Shown one piece after another: positions 24,899 through 32,653 of a DNA stretch of 64,000 bases. Position numbers and translations under genes: made by a program. The notes beneath the pieces are model-generated. The model saw nothing but the letters and a program-made list of their open reading frames with translations, ran no database searches and had not been told where the DNA came from. Location of the stretch: positions 186,001-250,000 of the forward strand of contig NZ_RQJP01000002.1 in the NCBI RefSeq assembly GCF_003858645.1. The letters are read 5' to 3'. Source of the stretch: Larkinella knui (lineage in GTDB: Bacteria > Bacteroidota > Bacteroidia > Cytophagales > Spirosomataceae). Positions within the stretch are counted from its first letter, which is position 1. Every line of letters starts with the position of its first letter.

Positions 24899-25993
24899 TC
24901 ACCTCGCTTTTCCATACAGGTAGTCGCCTAGTCGTTCGATGTCCTCCGGTCGGTGTAACGCATTGATCACAATGCGGGTGTTGGGCTTGTCGGTGGGTGT
25001 TGGATAGGCAAACGAATAGACAAAAATCCGGTTCGCTAACAGGTACGAATATAACCGATCCTGATCAGTATAAAAGACCGGATAATCGGGAATGTGCTGA
25101 AATAAATCAGACGTTCCGACCCGCTTTTCAAACAGCCGGATATTTTCCAAAAGCTGGTTGAATGCCGCGTGGTAACTGCCCTGCGCCTGACAGAAAGCGT
25201 ACAGATAAGCCGGTGGCGTGGGCGAACAGGCGCCAAAAAAAGCCGTCCGGCGAATGGCGCTCAGCGTTTGCGGATCCGAAAAAATCACGCCACCCGGAAG
25301 GCCCATCGCCTTGGCCAGTGAAGCCGTCACAATCAGCCGGACATTCGGTCGTTTCGGTATTTGAGACCCGATTCCGCTGCCTTCCGGACCACTGACACCC
25401 AGGCCGTGCGAGTCATCGACGAGCAGGGTAATTGCCTGATTACCGGGCAATTGATTCACCCAGTCGAACGAATACGCCACCGAAAACAGCGCATCCAGGG
25501 CGTTGAGCGCAATGACGATGTGCGGAGTGGCCGCTGCCGCCACCAGCTCGGGTAATTGCCGGGTCCAGTCGTCGAACGAACCGGTTGGCAACCGGGTAGT
25601 CGGTTCCTGCCAGATGGCCGGGTGGGCATTTGGCGCGTAAATAAATTCAAACCCCTGCCCTTTCAGCCAGTTCACCACGGCCTGCCCCGCCAGCATGCCC
25701 GACGACAGCGTCAATGCCGCTTCGGCGCGGGCAAAAGCCGCCAGCCGGGACTCCGCTTCTTCATAAATCCGGAGTTGCAGATTTCCGTTGCGGGAAGAGC
25801 CAAAAACCGTCCCATACCGCGCCATTCCTTCCGCCAGCAGCGACCGAAAGGTTGGATCCTGCGAAATTCCGAGGTACGAAGTTCCACTGAAAAACAAATA
25901 GTCCTGCCCGTCGAGGTCAATGGTCCGACCGGGCAAATGGTCAATCGAATAGTGCGTATCCACCGCTAAATTGTTCTGGTATTCCCGGATCAC
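24899..25993 (-). CDS. PLP-dependent AONS/KBL-type aminotransferase family enzyme
   Basis: A 364-residue fold-type I PLP enzyme. FSGTSYLGISQDP at the N-terminus, LLVDDSHGLGVSG (Asp and His contacting PLP) and TASLAKAMGLPGGVIF with the Schiff-base Lys match the 8-amino-7-oxononanoate synthase / 2-amino-3-oxobutyrate CoA ligase group. It lacks neighbours of biotin synthesis, and its place between a dipeptide epimerase (12 bp upstream gap) and a serine hydrolase suggests a different role, perhaps amino acid metabolism in murein recycling. The reaction is therefore open; the fold is clear. Confidence 0.85.
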   Translation of the reverse strand: MIREYQNNLAVDTHYSIDHLPGRTIDLDGQDYLFFSGTSYLGISQDPTFRSLLAEGMARYGTVFGSSRNGNLQLRIYEEAESRLAAFARAEAALTLSSGMLAGQAVVNWLKGQGFEFIYAPNAHPAIWQEPTTRLPTGSFDDWTRQLPELVAAAATPHIVIALNALDALFSVAYSFDWVNQLPGNQAITLLVDDSHGLGVSGPEGSGIGSQIPKRPNVRLIVTASLAKAMGLPGGVIFSDPQTLSAIRRTAFFGACSPTPPAYLYAFCQAQGSYHAAFNQLLENIRLFEKRVGTSDLFQHIPDYPVFYTDQDRLYSYLLANRIFVYSFAYPTPTDKPNTRIVINALHRPEDIERLGDYLYGKAR

Positions 25994-26005
25994 ACCGACA
26001 CGGGA

Positions 26006-27022
26006 TCATCTAAGTTTTGCGCCTGTTCCGTTTTCTCCGGCATACAACACCCGCCCATAGTCGAAGGTAACACCCGTTGCCGGATCGTTGGCAATGAGCA
26101 GCGTACCGTCCATATCCACGTAATCGAGCAGGGGCAGCAACTGCGCGATGGCCGAAATGCCGACGCTGGTTTCGTTCATACAGCCAACCATGACCTTCAG
26201 GCCCAGTTCCCGCGCTTTTTCGATCATGCGCCGGGCGGGCGTCAAACCGCCACATTTGGTCAATTTGATATTGATGCCGTGAAAATACCCCGCGCAACGT
26301 TCTACATCGCTCTCGACAATGCAACTTTCATCGGCAATGACCGGCAGAACACTTTCTTCGAACACCCGCTTCATGCCCTCCCAATCCCCGGCCTTTAATG
26401 GCTGTTCAATAAATTCAACCCCCAACTCTTTCAGCACAAGGGCGTTCTGAAGGGCGGTTTCGGCGGTCCAGGCGCAGTTGGCATCCACGCGAAAAACCGC
26501 ATCGGTGTGCTTACGCAGCGCCCGGACAATGGCCTGATCGTCGGCCGTGCCGAGTTTGATTTTGTACAGCGGCCAGGGCAGTTCCTGCATTTTCCGCACC
26601 ATATTTTCCACCGTATCAATCCCGATGGTGTAATCGGTGATCGGGTTATTAGCCGCATCCAGATTCCAGTACTGATAGAGCGGTTTTCCGGCCCGTTTGG
26701 CCACCAGATCATGAGCGGCTTCATCTAAAGCACACTGGGCGAACGGGTTATCTTTCAAGTGCGGGTGCGCCAGTTGCCAGAGTTCTTCGGCGGTTGTCCA
26801 CTCACCCGATTCAATGACCCCGCGAATACTTTCGAGGGCTTCGATCATCCGGTCGAGCGTGATGCCGTAGTATTTGTTGGACGTGGCCTCGCCAAAACCG
26901 CTCAGGGAGCCGTCCTGCAACTCGACAAGGAGCGTTGGCTGAACGTCACGGGAGTCGTGGGCAATCGTAAAGGTGTGTTTCAGCCGAAGGTCGAAACGGT
27001 GGAAACGGAGTGATAGTGACAT
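26006..27022 (-). CDS. L-Ala-D/L-Glu (dipeptide) epimerase, enolase superfamily
   Basis: Start chosen at the ATG at 27022 (338 residues), because the repeat DNA upstream is non-coding. Catalytic features of the muconate-lactonising subgroup are in order: YKIKLG (KxK, lysine base), FRVDANCAW (Asp), FIEQPL (Glu), VIADES (Asp), INIKLTKCGG (second lysine base) and the YVDMDGTLLI end strand that marks dipeptide epimerases. Reaction by family: epimerisation of L-Ala-D-Glu to L-Ala-L-Glu in murein peptide recycling, with other dipeptides possible. It is 12 bp from the AONS-type gene, so both are in one operon together with the serine hydrolase. Confidence 0.9.
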   Translation of the reverse strand: MSLSLRFHRFDLRLKHTFTIAHDSRDVQPTLLVELQDGSLSGFGEATSNKYYGITLDRMIEALESIRGVIESGEWTTAEELWQLAHPHLKDNPFAQCALDEAAHDLVAKRAGKPLYQYWNLDAANNPITDYTIGIDTVENMVRKMQELPWPLYKIKLGTADDQAIVRALRKHTDAVFRVDANCAWTAETALQNALVLKELGVEFIEQPLKAGDWEGMKRVFEESVLPVIADESCIVESDVERCAGYFHGINIKLTKCGGLTPARRMIEKARELGLKVMVGCMNETSVGISAIAQLLPLLDYVDMDGTLLIANDPATGVTFDYGRVLYAGENGTGAKLR

Positions 27023-27036
27023 GGTTACGGTTTTTC

Positions 27037-27125
27037 GGTTTACGGTTTTCGGTATACAGTTTACGGTTGGCTGACGCATGCCAACAAGAACGCATCAGCC
27101 AACCGTAAACTATAAACCGTAAACC
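27037..27125. repeat. Inverted repeat of the AAACCGTAA family
   Basis: Arms GTTTACGGTTGGCTGA (27059-27074) and its perfect complement (27095-27110), extended by imperfect copies of TTTACGG on both sides. The hairpin lies between two minus-strand genes, the epimerase and the DUF922 protein. Confidence 0.8.
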
Positions 27126-27136
27126 GGCAACAAATC

Positions 27137-28240
27137 TTACTGACGGGTCGACAACATAATGGCCGTGAGGTCTTCGGCGTTTTTCAGGTCCTGAGCAATT
27201 TTGTGGTTCCATCGTTCCTGCTCGGCGTGGTTAATACCGTGCTGCGTTTCGTGGTCGTACTGTTCCTGCCAGCGGTTCATGTCCCGATACGCGTCCAGGT
27301 AAAGAAATTGCACGCGGCTGTTATAATCGTCGAGATCCATATCGGTGTCGGCCACGATCCGCTGTTTAAACCGCTCGACAATCAGTTTGACAATATCGAA
27401 ATGTTTCTGTTCATGCCGCAAGGCGTAGTCGTCTTTATTGCCCGGCCTGACCCACGACATACTTTTCACCATGAAGGTTTTAAACGTCAGTTCAATCTGA
27501 ATGTACCCATTGACCCAGCGGCTGTGGCCTTCGTAGGAAAACGTGGGAAAAATAGAAGCTGCATTCCGGCTCCCGAGTCGGGGGGCCGCCTGAAAATCGT
27601 CCCACGTCAGCGGATGCAGTGGGTCATAAAAAACCGTATCGCCCGACGCCTGCTGAATACGATGGTCGATGTACACAAATTTCAGGCCTTTCACCAGCGC
27701 CGGGCTTTTTTCGCGGTTAATTTTGATCCAGTTGGAAAGGTATTGCGCGGCACTTTCGAGGGCTTTGCGGGCCACCAGTTCCAGCCGATCCGTTTGCCCG
27801 AACGACCGCGTGTAAATCGTTCGGGCGGTATAGGTCGTTAACTGAACGGGTTTTCCGTCGCGCATCACATCGAAGGCCAGTTCCAGCCGACAGCTGCCAT
27901 CGGCCTGGAAATCGGTTTTTGCTTTTTCCGAAAAAACAAGCTCCTGAATGCGGATGATCACGGGCACCCGTGAGGAATCGGGTCGAAAACCGGGCCGTAG
28001 CAAATCATCGAAAACACCCGTTATTTCGTCGTTGCTACGAACGGATAAACTGCCTCGCGGGCTGGAAAAAATAGTACCCAACTGCGACTTTATGGACCGC
28101 TCGTCCCGAACGCGCAGGAGCGAAAATGTGGCATTCCGCGCCATGATGGGTTCTTTCCGGAATGTAATCCATACCGATTCCTGCCGCGCCCCCACCAGGT
28201 GCGAAAACAGAAGGAGTAGTATGAATTGGAGTCGTTTCAC
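27137..28240 (-). CDS. DUF922-type secreted protein with HExxH motif
   Basis: A 367-residue protein with a signal peptide (MKRLQFILLLLFSHLVGARQ). The C-terminal half has DPLHPLTWDDFQAAPR, then FPTFSYEGHSRW, and RHEQKHFDIVKLIVERF, a HEQKH motif of the HExxH kind; this arrangement is that of DUF922, a family of predicted zinc-dependent proteases in Bacteroidota. The N-terminal 190 residues (RDERSIKSQLGTIF, IRIQELVFSEKAKTDF) form a separate domain of unknown role. The start is the ATG 63 bp before the next gene's palindromic region. Function is predicted only. Confidence 0.82.
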   Translation of the reverse strand: MKRLQFILLLLFSHLVGARQESVWITFRKEPIMARNATFSLLRVRDERSIKSQLGTIFSSPRGSLSVRSNDEITGVFDDLLRPGFRPDSSRVPVIIRIQELVFSEKAKTDFQADGSCRLELAFDVMRDGKPVQLTTYTARTIYTRSFGQTDRLELVARKALESAAQYLSNWIKINREKSPALVKGLKFVYIDHRIQQASGDTVFYDPLHPLTWDDFQAAPRLGSRNAASIFPTFSYEGHSRWVNGYIQIELTFKTFMVKSMSWVRPGNKDDYALRHEQKHFDIVKLIVERFKQRIVADTDMDLDDYNSRVQFLYLDAYRDMNRWQEQYDHETQHGINHAEQERWNHKIAQDLKNAEDLTAIMLSTRQ

Positions 28241-28258
28241 AATTGTGTCAACGAAATC

Positions 28259-28338
28259 AAGTCCGTGAAAGGCTAAAAAATTAGTAGGTGGTGGTATTCA
28301 CGGACTTAACGGGAACGCCCGCCGGTCCGTGGGTACGT
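28259..28338. repeat. Palindromic intergenic repeat, GTACCCACGGACT family, copy 3
   Basis: Arms AAGTCCGTGAA (28259-28269) and TTCACGGACTT (28298-28308) plus a terminal GGTCCGTGGGTACGT (28324-28338). The outer left arm is missing, so this copy is truncated. Its right part overlaps the last codons of the moeA reading frame. Confidence 0.75.
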
Positions 28339-29523
28339 CAAAACCGGAAAGGCTTCGCCCTCGCTGAATTCCGCTCGTTCCGGTGGCAACTCCATAAAAC
28401 CGTCGCACTGTACCAGATTCGCATAATCAGCTGATCCACTGCCCGGTAACGGTTCGGCCAGCCAGATACCATCCTGACTAACCGTTAAACGAACGGGCAG
28501 GAAATAGGTTAATTTTGGCGCAAATGAAATTGGGCGGACCAACCGCGCTACGGACGGCTGCGAATCCGGCAAACCCAATGAGATGTTGAGCCACGGCAGC
28601 AAATACCGATAGGCACACAAAAAAGTCGAAACCGGATTTCCCGGTAATCCAAAAACCACTTTCCCTTCGTCGGAAGCACCAAACCACAGCGGTTTTCCGG
28701 GGCGTTGTGCCACCTGATGAAACAATTGCCGGACGCCCAGTTTTTCCATGACGGCCGGAACAAAGTCGGCTTTTCCGGCCGAAACGCCCCCGCTCAACAC
28801 CAGCGCGTCGTAGTCGATCAGCAACGTTCGCAGGGCGGTTTCCATCGTGTCAACCTCATCGGGCAAGTGCAGCAGGGTGGTTTCGGCCCCGGCGGACTGC
28901 AAAACCGCCTGCAAAAGATACGTGTTCGACCGGCGAATCTGGTAGGGTTTGGGCGTATCCACGACATCGACCAATTCATCGCCCGTCGAAATGAGCGCAA
29001 TTCGCGGCCGTTTGCTCACCAGCACCGTCACCTTCCCGACCGACGCGGCCACCGCCATTTCCGGCGGGCCGAGCCGGGTTCCAGCCGCCACCAGCTCGTC
29101 GTGTTGTTTCCGGTCCGTGGCCTGATGATGAATATTCTGGCCCGGCCGAACCGTCTCGATCCGGATTTGGGCCACACCGTCCGTAAGTTCAAGGTCTTCG
29201 TACCGAATAACCGTATCCGTTTCAAGGGGTAACAGGGCCCCCGTCATCACTTCCAGACAAGCCGTTTCGTCGGCCAGCGTTTGGGGCGGTTGTCCGGCAA
29301 ATTGCGCTCCTGCCACCCGAAAATGCCGCTGTCCGGTCTCAAATGCCCGGTATTGAATCGCGATGCCATCCATCGATACGCGGTCGAAAGGAGGCAAATC
29401 CCGGTCGGCGATCAGCGGTTCGCGCAAAACCCGCCCGGCAGCCTGCGACAAGGGACTATTTTCGGCCGGTATAACCAGCGGATGATTCAAGACAATGGAA
29501 TAAGCGTCGGCAACGGAGAGCAT
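28306..29523 (-). CDS. moeA: Molybdopterin molybdotransferase MoeA
   Basis: A 405-residue MoeA. Signatures: DRVSMDGIAIQYRAF (domain 2 start), LISTGDELVD and VLSGGVSAGKADFVPAVM (MPT-binding domain), and FGLPGNPVSTFLCAY. Reaction by family: insertion of molybdate into adenylylated molybdopterin with release of AMP, in the cytoplasm. No other moa/moe gene is in the window, so the pathway genes are elsewhere. The C-terminal ten residues (TYPRTGGRSR) are encoded within a repeat palindrome, which suggests that the original stop was replaced by read-in of the repeat. The start ATG gives the usual N-terminal helix. Confidence 0.95.
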   Translation of the reverse strand: MLSVADAYSIVLNHPLVIPAENSPLSQAAGRVLREPLIADRDLPPFDRVSMDGIAIQYRAFETGQRHFRVAGAQFAGQPPQTLADETACLEVMTGALLPLETDTVIRYEDLELTDGVAQIRIETVRPGQNIHHQATDRKQHDELVAAGTRLGPPEMAVAASVGKVTVLVSKRPRIALISTGDELVDVVDTPKPYQIRRSNTYLLQAVLQSAGAETTLLHLPDEVDTMETALRTLLIDYDALVLSGGVSAGKADFVPAVMEKLGVRQLFHQVAQRPGKPLWFGASDEGKVVFGLPGNPVSTFLCAYRYLLPWLNISLGLPDSQPSVARLVRPISFAPKLTYFLPVRLTVSQDGIWLAEPLPGSGSADYANLVQCDGFMELPPERAEFSEGEAFPVLTYPRTGGRSR

Positions 29524-29621
29524 AGGGTCAGTTTTTCACAAAAAAACAAAAGAAGTTTACGCAAAGACGCGGATTGCCGAGAAAAATACTCCACAATCCG
29601 CGTTTTCGGTCAACTCCTTTT

Positions 29622-30476
29622 TTAGTCTTCGATCAAAATCCCCATTTTACCCATGCGGTAATCGCGGTAGGCTTCCATCACTTCCACCTCGTTGTTCAGC
29701 ACAAAAGGGCCCTGGGCAATAATTTTCTCGCCAATCGGCTCGCCCGACATCAGCAAAACCCGGGTGTCTTCGAGCGCTTCAATAGTGATGCCTTCGCCGT
29801 CGTTTTCCGGAACAACCATATACCGGGCATTCACCTCGGTTTGATCGCCGACGCGCAGTTTTCCATCCAGCAAATACAAAAACGCATTGTGGCTGGCGGG
29901 CAGCGGCAGGTAAATCCGGCCACCGGCTTTCAGATACATCGTCGCTGAATTGATGGGCGAAAACGTTGGAATGGGTCCTTTCAACCCCAGCAATTCGCCC
30001 GAAATCACGTTGACCGTCACCCTCCCATCTTTGCTCACAAACGCGGGCGTTTCTTGTTTCAACAGCGGATAATAGGTCGGCTGGTCTTTCTTATGGGCTG
30101 CGGGCGTATTGACCCACATTTGAATGATTTCCAGTTCTTCGGAAAGCGGCCGTTCGCTGTGCATGATGCCCATACCGGCGTTCATCCACTGCGTTCCGCC
30201 TTCAAAAACGCTCCGGTCGTTGCCCCGGCTGTCGCGGTGGCGCACTCCGCCTTTAAACACAAACGTGACCGGCGAAAAACCCCGGTGCGGATGTGGACCG
30301 ACGCCCGAATGAGCCGGATTTTCGTTTTCTTTCAGGAAACTATGGCCGTGGTGTAACAAAACGAAGGGATCTAAGTAGCTCAGGCGGCCGGATGGCAGGG
30401 GTTGACGAACCCGAAGTTCGCCCATGCTCATCATCGGAGCCGGTATCAATTGCTGTATGGTGCGTTCCGTTTTCAT
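29622..30476 (-). CDS. Pirin family protein
   Basis: A 284-residue bicupin of the pirin family. The N-terminal cupin has the iron-binding signature GVGPHPHRGFSPVTFVFKGGVRHRDSRGN and MHSERPLSEEL (two His, one His, one Glu). The C-terminal cupin keeps INSATMYLKAGGRIYLPLPASHN. Bacterial pirins include quercetin 2,3-dioxygenases and modulators of pyruvate dehydrogenase; the specific role here is open. The spacing to moeA (98 bp) and direction would allow co-transcription, but no functional link is known. Confidence 0.92.
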   Translation of the reverse strand: MKTERTIQQLIPAPMMSMGELRVRQPLPSGRLSYLDPFVLLHHGHSFLKENENPAHSGVGPHPHRGFSPVTFVFKGGVRHRDSRGNDRSVFEGGTQWMNAGMGIMHSERPLSEELEIIQMWVNTPAAHKKDQPTYYPLLKQETPAFVSKDGRVTVNVISGELLGLKGPIPTFSPINSATMYLKAGGRIYLPLPASHNAFLYLLDGKLRVGDQTEVNARYMVVPENDGEGITIEALEDTRVLLMSGEPIGEKIIAQGPFVLNNEVEVMEAYRDYRMGKMGILIED

Positions 30477-30635
30477 ATATATTCCAATTTACAAGTAACG
30501 ACATTTAATGTATATACATTAAAGTAGATAAGAAAGTTCATCTCTTTTTCAGGTTGTTGGGAAGCCGGTTATTCCGGAACGCTCTGGCGGGTACCGGCTG
30601 GTCATCGTTCCATAGAATGCCGTGTTAAATCCGGA
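30477..30635. other. Intergenic region before tandem array
   Basis: Divergent region upstream of the pirin gene. It has no recognisable gene or clear promoter box. Confidence 0.4.
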
Positions 30636-30938
30636 TTATTAATGCCAGACCGTTAATCCCGAATCGTTAATCCCCAACCGTCAACCCCGAATCATTAACC
30701 CGAATGGTATCCCCAACCGTCAAACCCGAACCGTTATCCCGGATCATTAATCCCGGATGTTCAACCCCGGATGGTATCCCGGACCACAATCCCGAATCAT
30801 TAGCCCGAATGGTATCCCCGACCGTCACCCCCGAACCGTTATCCTCGAATTATTAATCCCGACCGTCAATCCCGAATTATTAATCCCGGATTGACCATCC
30901 CGAACCGTTATCCCGGACCGTCAACCCCGGATGGTATC
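30636..30938. repeat. Degenerate tandem array, 11-15 bp units
   Basis: About 22 imperfect units in direct order with a common core of (A/G/T)TCCCGA or (A/C)CCCCGA, for example CCGTTAATCCCGAAT, CATTAACCCGAAT, GGTATCCCC. The unit length varies from 11 to 15 bp, so the array does not keep a reading frame. It fills most of the gap between the pirin gene and the GH13 gene. It is unlike a CRISPR array, because it has no spacers of fixed length. Confidence 0.85.
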
Positions 30939-30975
30939 CGGGGCTAATGATGTAACCCTTTCAGGGTTGGTTGGG
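30938..30975. repeat. Short AACCCT...AGGGTT palindrome
   Basis: AACCCTTTCAGGGTT, followed by GGTTGGGCGG, right after the tandem array. Similar CCCT/AGGG palindromes occur in the other intergenic repeats (for example 39498-39516). Confidence 0.5.
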
Positions 30976-31087
30976 CGGACTATTGTAGTTTATTTATAGA
31001 TTTTTTTGTCGAATTTAGGGAAAAATCCTTCTTTACAAACTCCTGGCTGCTCTGGCTGGTTTACCTGACTGAATCCATTTTTAGTTT

Positions 31088-32653
31088 ATGATTGCCGACG
31101 CTTCTGCTCAAACGACTTCACGTACGTTGACTTCACCGACTTCTGACCAAACCGAAACCGGCCAAACCGGGGTGCATTACGAGATTTTTGTCCGCGCTTT
31201 CTGCGATTCCAACGGCGACGGAATTGGCGACCTCAACGGGGTTACGTCCAAACTGGATTACCTGCAAGACCTCGGCGTTTCGGCCATCTGGCTCATGCCC
31301 ATCAATCCGTCGCCCAGCTACCACATGTACGATGTGACGGATTATTACGGCATTGCCCCCGAATACGGCACGATGGACGACTTTCGGCGGCTGGTTTCGG
31401 AAGCGCACCAACGCGGCATCAAGGTCATCATGGACTTTGTGATCAACCACACCAGCCGCCAGCATCCGTGGTTTGTGGAAGCCTGCAAGAGCAAGGACAA
31501 TCCGTATCACGACTGGTACGTCTGGATGAAACAAAAAGACATCGACGCCCTCAACATTGCCAGCCGCGAAATCACCGCCGATTCGCAGGAGAAAAATCCG
31601 TGGCACCGCGTTCCGGGGGCCCCTTTTTCGGAAAAATACTACGCCCTGTTCTGGAGCGGAATGCCGGACCTGAACTACGACAATCCGCAGGTTCGGGAAG
31701 AAATTTATAAAACCGGGAAGTTCTGGCTGACGGATGTCGGTGTCGACGGTTTTCGACTCGACGCGGCCCGGCACATTTACCCGGATTGGGAAGAGCCTAA
31801 GAATCACCAGTTTTGGGAAGAATTCGGGCAGGTGATGGAAGCGGCCAAACCGGGCGTCTATACCGTGGGCGAGGTCTGGACGCGGGCCGAGCGGATTGCG
31901 CCCTACTTTCGGGGGCTAAAAGCCAACTTCAATTTCGACCTCAGCCTGGCGTTGCAGGAAATTCCGTACAAAGAGCGCGATACGGCCGAAATCGTTCCGA
32001 TGCTGGTGCAAAACCGCTCGATCTTTGAAGCGGTAAACCCGAACTTTATCGACGCCATCATGCTTTCCAACCACGACCAGAGTCGGATTGGAAGTCTGCT
32101 CAACGGCAATCCGAATCACCTGAAAGTGGCGGCCAATCTGCTGCTGACGCTCCCCGGTAATCCCTATATGTATTACGGCGAAGAAATCGGTATGCTGGGT
32201 GTTAAACCCGACGAAAACATCCGGGAACCGTTTTTGTGGAATATCGGGAAAAAAGACCCCGAACGGGCCCGCTGGCGTCGGGCAAAATATTCGACCAGCC
32301 GAACGGTGACACCACTGGCGCAACAGCAGACTGACCCGGATTCGCTGTATAATCACTACCGGCGACTGATTCATTTCCGCAATAGCCATCCGGTTTTGAA
32401 CGACAACCTGAGCAAACTGGAACTTACCGGGATTCAGCACAAAAACGCCATTGCTTTTATTCGCAAATCGGGAAACCGGTCGGTATTGATCCTTCATAAC
32501 CTGAGCAAGCGCGGGCTGGATGTTGTTCTGTATCCGGCCGAACTGGCCGAAGGCAAACAAATCGTGCTCGATACGGCGGGTGGTGCCAGGATCTTCAAGG
32601 ATGGAAAAGTGAGGGTTCCGGCCTATGGCTGTGTGGTGCTGGAAAACCGCTAA
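31088..32653 (+). CDS. GH13 alpha-amylase family glycosidase
   Basis: A 521-residue GH13 catalytic protein. Motifs in order: YEIFVRAFCDSNGDGIGDLNG, DFVINHTS (region I), GVDGFRLDAARHI with the nucleophile Asp near 225 (region II), YTVGEVWT with the acid/base Glu near 261 (region III), and LSNHDQSR with Asp near 330 (region IV). The sequence resembles alpha-amylase and maltogenic/oligosaccharide hydrolases; the exact product is not clear. There is no signal peptide from this ATG, although residues 4-8 read ADASAQ; the same frame upstream carries a hydrophobic stretch broken by stops (see findings). It ends in a 4-bp overlap with the convergent beta-helix gene. Confidence 0.9.
   Translation: MIADASAQTTSRTLTSPTSDQTETGQTGVHYEIFVRAFCDSNGDGIGDLNGVTSKLDYLQDLGVSAIWLMPINPSPSYHMYDVTDYYGIAPEYGTMDDFRRLVSEAHQRGIKVIMDFVINHTSRQHPWFVEACKSKDNPYHDWYVWMKQKDIDALNIASREITADSQEKNPWHRVPGAPFSEKYYALFWSGMPDLNYDNPQVREEIYKTGKFWLTDVGVDGFRLDAARHIYPDWEEPKNHQFWEEFGQVMEAAKPGVYTVGEVWTRAERIAPYFRGLKANFNFDLSLALQEIPYKERDTAEIVPMLVQNRSIFEAVNPNFIDAIMLSNHDQSRIGSLLNGNPNHLKVAANLLLTLPGNPYMYYGEEIGMLGVKPDENIREPFLWNIGKKDPERARWRRAKYSTSRTVTPLAQQQTDPDSLYNHYRRLIHFRNSHPVLNDNLSKLELTGIQHKNAIAFIRKSGNRSVLILHNLSKRGLDVVLYPAELAEGKQIVLDTAGGARIFKDGKVRVPAYGCVVLENR

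Noticed and set aside
30636-30938. Tandem array considered as a CRISPR array
   Set aside because: Unit length is 11-15 bp and degenerate, there are no spacers of constant length and no cas genes nearby.
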